A DNA stretch of 11,519 bases from an archaeon (GCA_005239615.1 SBBR01000090.1:1-11519), one strand, 5' to 3'; positions 1 to 6,463 are shown, counted from the stretch's first letter. Notes: generated by a model not told the origin, from the sequence alone. A program made the numbers and translations.

Positions 1-37
1 GTTCCTTATGAACATCCAAACCTGCATAGAATGTCAT
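1..37 (-). CDS. IS110-family transposase, N-terminal fragment cut by the window edge
   Basis: Only the first 12 codons are inside the window; they read MTFYAGLDVHKE. The pattern aromatic-x-G-[IL]-D-V-[HS]-K at the very N-terminus is typical of IS110-family DEDD (RuvC-like) transposases, and D8 would be the first catalytic aspartate. The ATG at 37-35 is preceded by a near-perfect ribosome binding site GGAGGTGG (49-42) with a 4-base spacer, so the start is secure. The rest of the gene lies beyond position 1. Family assignment rests on 12 residues, but position, ribosome binding site and motif agree. Confidence 0.7.
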   Translation of the reverse strand, partial: MTFYAGLDVHKE

Positions 38-49
38 TATTCCACCTCC

Positions 50-168
50 ATAGTGATTACGACGCTTCCACTATTTCGGGGTTTTCATAACATTCATGGA
101 ATAAGGATCCCCTCAAAAAATTAATAAAGACGTGCCGGGCGTTACAACGAAAAACCGATTGCGTTCCC
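50..168 (-). ncRNA. Candidate IS110 bridge RNA
   Basis: Read on the minus strand, this stretch forms three consecutive hairpins. Hairpin 1 (168-137) has a GGG/CCC outer stem, an internal loop, a CAATCG/CGTTG inner stem with one bulge and a 6-base loop. Hairpin 2 (112-78) has a GGGG/CCCC outer stem, an asymmetric internal loop (7 bases against 2), an inner stem of about 5 bp with one bulge and a 7-base loop. Hairpin 3 (74-50) has a perfect 6-bp stem ATAGTG/CACTAT and a 13-base loop just before the transposase ribosome binding site. Known bridge RNAs of IS110-group elements are encoded upstream of the transposase and contain two stem-loops with internal guide loops (target-binding and donor-binding). 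The architecture and place fit; the assignment is inference from hand folding and has not been tested. Confidence 0.35.
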
Positions 169-231
169 TGTGAAACCGCGGAAACGAATGAAAAATAAAT
201 GTGGCTGTGGAATTAGAATAAAATAAATATG

Positions 232-279
232 AGAGAAAAAGAAAAAAACAGAATAGGAGGAATGGGCGGAATCCGCCCA
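232..279 (-). terminator. Terminator of the S-layer gene
   Basis: A perfect 7-bp hairpin TGGGCGG/CCGCCCA (279-273 with 269-263, 3-base loop) lies 27 bases behind the S-layer stop codon. On the minus strand it is followed by a pyrimidine-rich tract with runs of seven and five T (about 249-235). Hairpin plus T-run matches transcription termination in this direction. Confidence 0.65.
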
Positions 280-305
280 CCCCTGCCTAAAATTCAATGT
301 GAAAT

Positions 306-3300
306 TCAGTCAGCCTCGAAGGCGTCTATCTGGTCTATGAGGTCCCTCACCGCAGCGATTGTGTCCTCAGCGGCGTAACCTGCAACATAGATGTTGCCGT
401 TTCCTGCGTCAACTACCGGTGCCCTTCCCTGGCCTGGCGCAGTCAGGGTATTCGCAAGCTTGGATGCAAGCTTGTTCACTATGTGGCCCCCTACGATTAT
501 GTTGGTTCCTGTCGGGTTGTCGGTGTCGAGGTACACAAGTGACCTGTTTATTGCGACCGGAGACAGGTATGTTTCAGGGTCTGCGGTACAGGTTCCGGTT
601 TCGCCCTTGACAGTGGTCACCTTGCATGAGCCACCGTTGACGGCCTTTAAAGTCACTTTCGTGCCGCTCGAGGTTGTACCGGTATCACCGACTTTTAAGC
701 CGATGACATCGTCGCCCGTGACTACCCTAGTGACTTCCTTGCCGTAGACGACTATCTGAATCTTCTGCGCATTCTCCGGCACCGAGACTGTCACGCCTGA
801 ACCGTCGTTCAGCGATGCCTTTGAGCCGGCATCACTGTAGCCTGATTTTAGGTAATTGCTCTGCGTGCCCTCGGTGAGGCTCCAGTTGAGCGGTGAAGCT
901 GCGTTGTAGTCGAGGTCAGTCGAATAGCCCGACAGATTGGTGTTCGAGAAAGGCCCGAGGCCTCCGCCATCCGCCGTGTCGATGTGGGCTATGAACTGAC
1001 CACCACTTACAGCGTCGTTCACAACGAAGTTGGCGACGAAGTACGCGTTGCTGTTGCTGTACGCGGCAGCGCTATTGAAGTCTGTATCCTTCGGGATGTA
1101 ATACCTTGCGGTTGCCGACGTACTGCTTGCGGGAATGACCTGTGCAGCGCCTCCACCTATGCTGAAATTGTTCGCGTCGATGTTGGAGTTGGACAAAGCC
1201 ACTTCTGTGAAATCCGAGTTTGTCGGGAAGTTAGTTCCCACGAACGCAATCTTCTTGTTGTTCTGGATGACACTGGACTCGTCGGAACCAAGCTGGTCAG
1301 CGGTCAGCATTACCCAGAGCCTGTTGAGCGCAGTCGCCGGGTAGACAGCGTAGTAGAATTTCTTGTCCCCATTGCCCTGCAGCCCTAAAGCAGCTGCAGG
1401 CACGCCACCGAGCGTCACTGCGTTTCCATCGACCACTTGGTTCTGGTCAGCGAACATCCTTCCGTAGGAGTTGTCGGTTGTGTCACCACCCGTGTTATAT
1501 ATATCGGCTCCACTGGAGGTGTCCTTCTTGAACCTAAGCACTGTATCCACAGCCACCATTACCTGCGTCGTGGAGTAGTTGGCGTCCATGACCTTGTAAT
1601 TCACGCCGTCTATACGGTATATGTTGGTGTCGTAGACATTGGCGTCGTTTGAGCCTGGTGCTTTGAGCGGGCCGATGCCTTCTACTGTTATGGTGCCATT
1701 TCCGTCAGAAGAGCCGGAAGGGTTGGAAACCGTCCAGGTCCTGCCATTGACTAAATCTCCACTCGAGACCAGCACATTTATGTCCTTTGATAGAGACGAG
1801 CTTGGACCGTAGTTCACGTCGAACCATATTGACTTGGTGTCGAACAGCAACGTGGCACCCGTCTCCGAGTCATCCAGTTCTAGCGCGAACGGTATGACGT
1901 GCTCAGTATCATCGGCACCCTTAAACTTAATGCCTCCCTTTGCGGTCGAGTCAAGACCCGCAATGTTCTTGCCTATCTGGATGGATGTCATCTCTTCCTT
2001 GTTTTCCCACCCGAGGAACGCTACCTTGGCAAAGTCCTTTCCAAGCGTGCCATCAGCAAGTTTATTGCCGAACACTGCTTCCGAACCGGTTTTGCCTGTT
2101 AGCGACTGGCCCGCGCTTGTAGGGTACAGAGGATTAGTGTTATTCCACTTTTCCCTGCTGTTTGAAATCTTTATTCTCTGCAGGCTGTTTCCGCTGGATG
2201 TAATGTTCACAGTGTAGTCGTAGACTCCGGTTGTGTCTGTAGAGTCATACGGATAGCCCTTTGTGTCGTACAAAAGGAGCGTGTCGGTTCCCTTCGTGAC
2301 CTCCACGTAACCGAGGTTAGTGGTAGCCGCATTTGCGACAGTCTCGATGAACAGGTTGCTCCTGAGAGCTTCTGCTCCTGAGGAGTCCTTGAAGACGTCC
2401 CTCAGATTAGAGCCCTGGTCGACAGTCTGCGTGTCTATCAGGTTGCCTTCGCTGTCGTACAGCTCGAAGGTCGCCCTGTAGGTCGCGGTTGCGCTCGTAG
2501 CGCTGATCTGCTTGAACTTGACTTTCAGGGCTTGACCGGCATATTTGTGGTCTCCAACAAGCCCTTCAATATCCTGCCCCTCCACGAGCGTCTCCTTAGC
2601 ACTCGACTTGACGAGCTTCACGTTCTTGGTGCCCCCGCCTATGCTCGCGGTGTTGAGCTCATACTCCTCCCCGAAGAATATTACCTTGACATTGTCGTCG
2701 GAGCCGTCGGTGAATGAGGTTGTCCCAAGGTTAATTCCGGAACTGCCTAGGACGACTTCGTAGTAGAACCCTCCGCTCTCTACATAGGCGACCAAGTCTC
2801 TTACGTCGCCAGACTGGTCGAACTTTGCGTCAACATTCAGGCCAATCCTCTCAGTTATTGTTGCCGTTGTATTGTTATTGTCAACTTTCTGCGACTTGCT
2901 GGCGTTGTAAAGGTGCGGCAGCTGCGCATTTGTAATTACGTTGGTGTCGTTGTTGGTTATCACTTCCGACACTCCGGAAGTCGAATTCATTGTGACCTTA
3001 TACTCCTTTGAGCCAGCACCGAAACTTACGGTACCCCCAATTGTCACGTCCACTGTAAGGCCGTTGAGGTCGATTGTGCCCGAGGCGGAGCCTTCAGAAC
3101 CGGCAGCCCCTGAAATGTTAACAGTCTTTGATGTTACTGCCTTCTCAGCTATCTTTGCTGCGAGGTTGCCCGCCCAAATCGCGTCCGACAGCGCGGCCTT
3201 TGAACCGACTACAATGTTGACCTTTGGCGTGCCGTCATCATTGTATATGTCGGTCTTCTGTACTGTTTCGGCTGATACCATTGGTGCGATTACCGAACCG

Positions 3301-3356
3301 AGTAGGGCTGCACCCGTTGCGATTGCAGCCAATTTCCTGACGTTGATTCCTTTCAT
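306..3356 (-). CDS. S-layer protein, Methanococcus SlaA-like
   Basis: A secreted protein of 1016 residues that would form the paracrystalline cell-surface lattice. It begins with a signal peptide: basic n-region (KGINVRK), hydrophobic core, and likely cleavage after VSA near residue 28. The mature N-terminus has the segment VVGSKAALSDAIWAGNLAAK, characteristic of the archaeal S_layer_N domain. The C-terminus has IIVGGHIVNKLA and IYVAGYAAEDTIAAVRDLI, which match the S_layer_C pattern. The centre is a long Thr/Ser/Asn/Gly/Asp-rich beta-type region with many NxS/T sequons. The only two cysteines I found are Cys911 and Cys923, a plausible disulfide. There is no C-terminal membrane anchor. I chose ATG 3356 because the GTG four codons upstream is part of the ribosome binding site (GAGGTGA, about 7 bases before the ATG). 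Strong promoter and terminator indicate a monocistronic, highly expressed gene. Domain names come from pattern recognition, not a search. Confidence 0.88.
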   Translation of the reverse strand: MKGINVRKLAAIATGAALLGSVIAPMVSAETVQKTDIYNDDGTPKVNIVVGSKAALSDAIWAGNLAAKIAEKAVTSKTVNISGAAGSEGSASGTIDLNGLTVDVTIGGTVSFGAGSKEYKVTMNSTSGVSEVITNNDTNVITNAQLPHLYNASKSQKVDNNNTTATITERIGLNVDAKFDQSGDVRDLVAYVESGGFYYEVVLGSSGINLGTTSFTDGSDDNVKVIFFGEEYELNTASIGGGTKNVKLVKSSAKETLVEGQDIEGLVGDHKYAGQALKVKFKQISATSATATYRATFELYDSEGNLIDTQTVDQGSNLRDVFKDSSGAEALRSNLFIETVANAATTNLGYVEVTKGTDTLLLYDTKGYPYDSTDTTGVYDYTVNITSSGNSLQRIKISNSREKWNNTNPLYPTSAGQSLTGKTGSEAVFGNKLADGTLGKDFAKVAFLGWENKEEMTSIQIGKNIAGLDSTAKGGIKFKGADDTEHVIPFALELDDSETGATLLFDTKSIWFDVNYGPSSSLSKDINVLVSSGDLVNGRTWTVSNPSGSSDGNGTITVEGIGPLKAPGSNDANVYDTNIYRIDGVNYKVMDANYSTTQVMVAVDTVLRFKKDTSSGADIYNTGGDTTDNSYGRMFADQNQVVDGNAVTLGGVPAAALGLQGNGDKKFYYAVYPATALNRLWVMLTADQLGSDESSVIQNNKKIAFVGTNFPTNSDFTEVALSNSNIDANNFSIGGGAAQVIPASSTSATARYYIPKDTDFNSAAAYSNSNAYFVANFVVNDAVSGGQFIAHIDTADGGGLGPFSNTNLSGYSTDLDYNAASPLNWSLTEGTQSNYLKSGYSDAGSKASLNDGSGVTVSVPENAQKIQIVVYGKEVTRVVTGDDVIGLKVGDTGTTSSGTKVTLKAVNGGSCKVTTVKGETGTCTADPETYLSPVAINRSLVYLDTDNPTGTNIIVGGHIVNKLASKLANTLTAPGQGRAPVVDAGNGNIYVAGYAAEDTIAAVRDLIDQIDAFEAD

Positions 3357-3390
3357 GTTTCGTTTCACCTCACGAGATAAACACTAATGC

Positions 3391-3405
3391 GCTGCCGATG
3401 GCAGC
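3391..3405 (-). other. Stem-loop in the S-layer mRNA leader
   Basis: A perfect 6-bp hairpin GCTGCC/GGCAGC with a 3-base loop lies about 35 bases before the start codon in a leader of about 64 bases. This is longer than the leaderless or near-leaderless mRNAs suggested elsewhere in the window. It could stabilise an abundant transcript; that role is inference. Confidence 0.45.
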
Positions 3406-3441
3406 ACTGAAATTAAAACTCTTATATTGATTCGTTCCACT

Positions 3442-3456
3442 TATTTAAATACTTTT
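3442..3456 (-). promoter_or_regulatory. Promoter of the S-layer gene (BRE and TATA box)
   Basis: On the minus strand a TTTAAATA box (3449-3442) is preceded by a purine-rich BRE-like element (CGAAAAG, about 3457-3451). The spacing predicts transcription start near 3420, giving a leader of about 64 bases. This is the best match to the archaeal TATA consensus in the window. Confidence 0.75.
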
Positions 3457-3688
3457 CGTTTTAATTCACACAATGTCGAAATTTTGCCCTTTTTCATGGC
3501 CTTTTTTCAGGCTATAAGGGAACCTTGCGTTGGCGATGGACGAAGTTCCGATTTTTGTACCGAAAAGGGCTTGAATAAAAAGGCTGCAGAAGAGTTTTTA
3601 AAGTGATTTTTTCGGCAAATGACTATAAAAAGGTCAAAATTAGGGAGTGTGGCTGTGTATGGCCCATGTACGAATAGTGAACCCTTGT
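3457..3688. other. Intergenic stretch without a convincing gene
   Basis: Between the S-layer promoter and the stop codon of the winged-helix gene I see no plausible protein or tRNA. It contains T-runs on the minus strand (about 3585-3580 and 3633-3624) that could end transcription of the regulator, and a plus-strand TATA-like ACTATAAAAAGG (3622-3633). The latter would start a transcript near 3653 running antisense into the regulator gene; no coding sequence supports it. Confidence 0.4.
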
Positions 3689-4336
3689 CTAGTCGGCTTT
3701 GGGCGAGTAAAGGTTCTTCGCAAAGGCCTCCAACTCATCCTTCGCCATGGACCTGAGCATCGCCTCGTTATAGGACTGTATCATTTCAGCCATCTCGCCG
3801 AGAGCGTCCTGCAGGTCGTCCATGGCTAGCACCACCTTCTGCGGCTTAATGACTTCGACAGAAGAAGGCCCAAAGAAATACATGAATTTGACGATTGACG
3901 TAAAATCCCTTGCGCTTAGGTTTACCTCGAAGTAGGAAGAGTAATGGTCACCGACTTTCCGGGGTTTCGCCTTATATATATCATATATTGTATAATTCAG
4001 ATTCTTCTTGAGCTTTTCCCCGATGTCTTTCATATGCTTCTCAAGGAAAGCTTCCTCAACAGCCTTGAACTCTATTACAGCCTTAATCCTAAGGTCGAAA
4101 GGGTCCTTCTCAGCTATCTCCTTTCTCCTTTGCAGACCCTTTGAGACCTCCTCGGCGAGTGCATACTTCTGTGGGTAGCCCTCGACCTTTACCAAGCCCA
4201 GCTTCAGCATGTGCTTCAGCTGCCCGTTAAGCTTGTCAAAGGGAATATTAAGCTGCCTGTTGAGTTCATCCACTGTCTTTGGCGAGGCAAAAAGCGAGGA
4301 CGCGATTCTCTTCTGCTCTTCGGTGAAGCGAACCAT
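3689..4336 (-). CDS. Winged-helix DNA-binding protein, putative transcription regulator
   Basis: A 215-residue protein. Residues about 5-62 look like a winged helix-turn-helix: FTEEQKRIASSLF, then TVDELNRQLNIPFDKLNGQL as the helix-turn-helix, then LKHMLKLGLVKVEGYPQKYAL as recognition helix end and wing. The rest is a long helix (EFKAVEEAFLEKHMKDIGEKL) and an alpha/beta segment with FEVNLSARDF and SSVEVIKPQKV followed by a C-terminal helical tail. The effector or target is unknown; a TrmB- or ArsR-like sensor is possible but I cannot name a family. I chose ATG 4336 because the wHTH begins right there and AGGCGG lies 8-9 bases upstream; an in-frame ATG at 4420 would overlap the toxin gene and add an unlikely N-terminus. 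It lies 64 bases behind the toxin gene in the same orientation and may be co-transcribed with it. Confidence 0.72.
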   Translation of the reverse strand: MVRFTEEQKRIASSLFASPKTVDELNRQLNIPFDKLNGQLKHMLKLGLVKVEGYPQKYALAEEVSKGLQRRKEIAEKDPFDLRIKAVIEFKAVEEAFLEKHMKDIGEKLKKNLNYTIYDIYKAKPRKVGDHYSSYFEVNLSARDFTSIVKFMYFFGPSSVEVIKPQKVVLAMDDLQDALGEMAEMIQSYNEAMLRSMAKDELEAFAKNLYSPKAD

Positions 4337-4400
4337 TGGGTAGCCGCCTATAGGGAAGGCAATTTTGGCAACATAATAAGTGTTCCAAAACTTAATAAAG

Positions 4401-4715
4401 TCAATCTGAGAGGCTGGCAAGTTTACTTAAGAGTGCTATGTGCAGTTCCGCCTTCTTTTCCCGACTTAGCCTGAAGAGCTTTTTCAGTATCGCCTTTTCT
4501 GTAATCGTGAATATGTAGTTGGTCTTGATTACGCTGTCCTTAATAGCGCCATCCATCCGCGTAAGAGGGATACCACGCATTTTTCTGTTGCTCGTTATGC
4601 CGGCAACGACCACATTGGTGAATTCCTCAAACAGGACTACTGCCGGCCTCTTCTTTATATCAAATGAATTGGCAAATTGCATGTGGGCTAACACAACATC
4701 ACCGGGGTCAAGCAT
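4401..4715 (-). CDS. MazF/PemK-like toxin of a type II toxin-antitoxin pair
   Basis: A 104-residue protein with the layout of MazF/PemK endoribonucleases: N-terminal PGDVVLA (residues 4-10), basic-RP motif KKRPAVVL (21-28), VVVAGITSN (35-43) and DSVIKTNYIFTI (60-71). In characterised MazF enzymes the equivalent Arg and Thr cleave single-stranded RNA; here these would be Arg23 and Thr41. It usually would halt translation when the antitoxin is lost. The start ATG at 4715 lies inside the end of the antitoxin gene (8-base overlap), the usual arrangement for translational coupling; in-frame starts further upstream would run deep inside the antitoxin gene. Activity is not shown by sequence alone. 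Confidence 0.8.
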   Translation of the reverse strand: MLDPGDVVLAHMQFANSFDIKKRPAVVLFEEFTNVVVAGITSNRKMRGIPLTRMDGAIKDSVIKTNYIFTITEKAILKKLFRLSREKKAELHIALLSKLASLSD

Positions 4716-4938
4716 TTTCCCACGCCTCGTCTTCCTTGTTGTCCCACAACTCAGCCATTTTTTCCTGTTGTATAGAGTGCAGGAACTCATCATATTGGCG
4801 CCTGTGGCCTCTATAAGCCTCAAGCAAACCCCTAACAAGTTCAGAATAAGTCTGCTTCTTGTACCGTTTCTCTTTCTTGAGCTCCTTCACTATTTTCTTT
4901 TCAAGCTGTATTGTGGTAGTTTTTCCCATAAAAATCAT
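4708..4938 (-). CDS. Ribbon-helix-helix antitoxin
   Basis: A 76-residue protein. TTTIQLEKKIVKELKK (residues 7-22) looks like a ribbon-helix-helix beta strand and first helix, and TYSELVRGLLEAY (30-42) is the second helix. The acidic and aromatic C-terminal tail (DEFLHSIQQEKMAELWDNKEDEAW) would wrap the toxin. Such antitoxins bind their own promoter as dimers. ATG 4938 lies about 26 bases from a TTTATATA box on this strand, consistent with a leaderless mRNA; ATG 4929 (MGKTTT) is an alternative. It overlaps the toxin start by 8 bases. Confidence 0.75.
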   Translation of the reverse strand: MIFMGKTTTIQLEKKIVKELKKEKRYKKQTYSELVRGLLEAYRGHRRQYDEFLHSIQQEKMAELWDNKEDEAWENA

Positions 4939-4939
4939 C

Positions 4940-4958
4940 GCTATATATGCGTTATAGC
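4940..4958. promoter_or_regulatory. Inverted-repeat operator candidate of the toxin-antitoxin operon
   Basis: A perfect inverted repeat GCTATA-N7-TATAGC lies between the TATA box and the antitoxin start codon, directly over the predicted transcription start. This is where a ribbon-helix-helix antitoxin would bind for autorepression. The site is also close to the divergent promoter for the endoQ side, so it could affect both. Confidence 0.5.
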
Positions 4959-4961
4959 CAA

Positions 4962-4974
4962 CTATATAAAAAGG
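4962..4974. promoter_or_regulatory. Bidirectional TATA element between antitoxin and endoQ leader
   Basis: The sequence CTATATAAAAAGG reads as TATATAAA on the plus strand, about 24 bases before the ATG at 4989, and as TTTATATA on the minus strand, about 27 bases before the antitoxin ATG at 4938. Both spacings fit leaderless transcripts, so one AT-rich box may serve both directions. Confidence 0.5.
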
Positions 4975-4988
4975 TATATGGAAGAAAC

Positions 4989-5174
4989 ATGAAAAAAGTC
5001 AGCATCAACCATATCTATAAATTCTTTTCAAGACCCATTCTTGCCATGAAAGAACACGCCCTCGACCTGCCAACAACAGTTTCGGCTGTTGGATTCGACG
5101 CTTATTCCTCCTGCGGAGGAATAAGCCTTCGGCTGTGTCATATATGCTTCGCTCGCAACAAGGTGATTCATTGA
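4989..5174 (+). CDS. Short leader ORF overlapping the start of endoQ
   Basis: A 61-residue ORF starting at an ATG placed at the expected leaderless distance from the TATA box. The first 27 residues (MKKVSINHIYKFFSRPILAM and onward to KEHALDL) look protein-like and end with a near copy of the endoQ N-terminus (KEYALDL). The remaining half is encoded by hairpin DNA and resembles no family I know. Its TGA stop (5172-5174) overlaps the TTG start of endoQ (5171-5173), the geometry of translational coupling. It may be a leader peptide, or the broken original 5' end of endoQ after an insertion. Expression as a protein is uncertain. Confidence 0.4.
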   Translation: MKKVSINHIYKFFSRPILAMKEHALDLPTTVSAVGFDAYSSCGGISLRLCHICFARNKVIH

Positions 5175-5195
5175 AAGAATATGCCCTCGACCTGC
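5047..5195 (+). repeat. 24-base direct duplication of the endoQ 5' end flanking a hairpin insert
   Basis: The 24 bases at 5047-5070 and 5172-5195 match at 22 positions; both begin TGAAAGAA and end GCCCTCGACCTGC, and both differences are C/T transitions. The 101 bases between hold a 6-bp hairpin CAACAG/CTGTTG (5074-5079 with 5086-5091), a 12-bp hairpin (5100-5126) and two copies of TTCGGCTGT (5081-5089, 5128-5136). It looks like a small insertion that duplicated the beginning of endoQ. The type of element is unknown to me. Confidence 0.7.
5100..5126 (+). other. Perfect 12-bp hairpin in the endoQ leader
   Basis: GCTTATTCCTCC (5100-5111) pairs without mismatch with GGAGGAATAAGC (5115-5126) around a 3-base loop. 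The 3' arm contains GGAGGAA, a consensus ribosome binding site, ahead of in-frame alternative endoQ starts GTG 5135 and ATG 5144. Folding would hide it. It may be a regulatory RNA element or the end of a small mobile element. Confidence 0.65.
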
Positions 5196-6463
5196 AACTG
5201 CACGGCAAGTATGCCGGTGGCGTAAGCAGGAACATGGAGATTCCCGTGATGGCGGAGCAGTCGCGCCTGAAAGGACTTAACGTGCTCGTGACAGGCGACA
5301 TCCTGCACGGCCAATGGTTTGAACACGTGAAGAAAAATATTGAGGAGGAAAGCAATGGCGTTTACCGCGACCTGAAGGGCACCTGCCACTTCATCATGGG
5401 AGGGGAAATCGAGGACAACCTGCGCGTGCACCACCTCTTCTACCTCTCTTCGCTTGAGGCCGCGCAGGAACTGAGGGAAAAAATCCTCGGCACGGGAAAG
5501 GGCGGGGCGCTTGACTGCAGCATGTGCGGCAGGCCGAAACTGAAACTTACAGCAGAAGAATTCGCGCAACAGGTTGATAATGTCGGCGGGATATTTGGGC
5601 CAGCGCACTCGTTCACCCCGTACACAGGAATATATGCGCATTCTGATTCGCTCAAAAATGCATACGGCGAAATGCATCCGCACCTCAAATTCATTGAACT
5701 CGGTCTGAGCGCGGACACAGAGATGGCAGACACCATGAAAGAAAACCACGATTACGCATTCCTAACAAGCTCGGATGCGCACTCCCCTTGGCCAAACCGC
5801 ATAGGCAGGGAATTCACGAGAATGAAAATGCAGAGGCCTGATTTTACCTCGCTGAAAAAGGCATTTGGGTCCCGCGATGAAGATGAAAAACTGATAACGC
5901 TCAACGTAGGCCTGAACCCAAGGGAAGGAAAGTACCACTGCACCGCGTGCAACTCGTGCTTTGCGAAATATACCATTGAACAGGCGCAGGGGCTCAAATG
6001 GAAATGCCTCGCGTGCAGGGGCGATATAAAGAGAGGGGTGAGGGACCGCATCTCAATGCTCGCGGACACGCATAAGGGCATTCACCCCAAGTTCCGGCCG
6101 CCCTATATGCACATGCTCCCGCTCGCAGAAATAATACAGCTGAGCCTCGGCACCAAAAACACGAACACGAAGGCAGTGCAGTCAAAGTGGGCGGATTTTG
6201 TGGGGCGCATCGGGAACGAGATACACGTACTTGTGGACGCCAAGGAAGGGGAGCTGCGCGAGGTCGATGATGCGATTGCAAAAAAAATAATTGCGTTCAG
6301 GAATGGCCTCGTGCTCTACATTCCCGGCGGGGGCGGGCAGTACGGAACTCCTATAATATGCGACACGCAAGAGGAGCTCGCGCGCAAGGAAAAGGAGCTC
6401 GCGAAGGAGCTTTCAGGAATATCCGAGATTGCCAGGCAAAGGACGCTCGCACAGTTCGGATGA
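5171..6463 (+). CDS. Endonuclease Q (PHP-domain DNA repair endonuclease)
   Basis: A 430-residue protein, close to the roughly 420 residues of characterised archaeal EndoQ, which cuts DNA 5' of uracil, hypoxanthine, xanthine and abasic sites. The PHP-domain signatures are DLQLH (7-11), TGDILH (41-46), GGEIEDNLRVHH (77-88), GPAHSFTPYTGIY (143-155), and TSSDAHSPWPNRIGREF (199-215) with metal-binding Asp202 and His204. A zinc-binding segment has Cys257, Cys260, Cys263, Cys279 and Cys282. PGGGGQYG is near the C-terminus, and the protein ends QRTLAQFG, a PIP-box-like PCNA-binding motif. Motif I has Gln9 where PHP enzymes normally have the first His of HxH. I chose TTG 5171 because AAGGTGAT (5159-5166) is a good ribosome binding site and residue 1 then fits the family start; GTG 5135 and ATG 5144 are in-frame alternatives. 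It is preceded by a rearranged leader and is convergent with the PAC2 gene. Confidence 0.9.
   Translation: MKEYALDLQLHGKYAGGVSRNMEIPVMAEQSRLKGLNVLVTGDILHGQWFEHVKKNIEEESNGVYRDLKGTCHFIMGGEIEDNLRVHHLFYLSSLEAAQELREKILGTGKGGALDCSMCGRPKLKLTAEEFAQQVDNVGGIFGPAHSFTPYTGIYAHSDSLKNAYGEMHPHLKFIELGLSADTEMADTMKENHDYAFLTSSDAHSPWPNRIGREFTRMKMQRPDFTSLKKAFGSRDEDEKLITLNVGLNPREGKYHCTACNSCFAKYTIEQAQGLKWKCLACRGDIKRGVRDRISMLADTHKGIHPKFRPPYMHMLPLAEIIQLSLGTKNTNTKAVQSKWADFVGRIGNEIHVLVDAKEGELREVDDAIAKKIIAFRNGLVLYIPGGGGQYGTPIICDTQEELARKEKELAKELSGISEIARQRTLAQFG

Larger units (their letters stand above)
1..190 (-). mobile_element. Left (transposase-proximal) end of an IS110-type insertion sequence
   Basis: The transposase start plus the roughly 150-base non-coding stretch upstream of it. 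IS110-group elements carry a long non-coding left end before the transposase and lack conventional terminal inverted repeats, so the outer boundary cannot be fixed by eye; 190 is a guess between the structured part (50-168) and the S-layer terminator. The element sits directly behind the terminator of the S-layer gene without damaging it. The other end lies outside the window. Confidence 0.45.

Noticed and set aside
306..3387. Many plus-strand ORFs of 60-150 codons opposite the S-layer gene
   Set aside because: They are shadows of a long GC-biased gene: no family-like sequence, no consistent ribosome binding sites or promoters.
200..3657. TGTGGCTGTG occurs near 200 and near 3647, flanking the S-layer gene
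   Set aside because: A 10-base match is expected by chance many times in a window of this size; flanks do not match.
3647..3829. Plus-strand ORF antisense to the winged-helix gene, with a TATA-like box at 3622-3633
   Set aside because: The translation looks like antisense of a coding gene. The TATA-like box could drive an antisense RNA but nothing else supports it.
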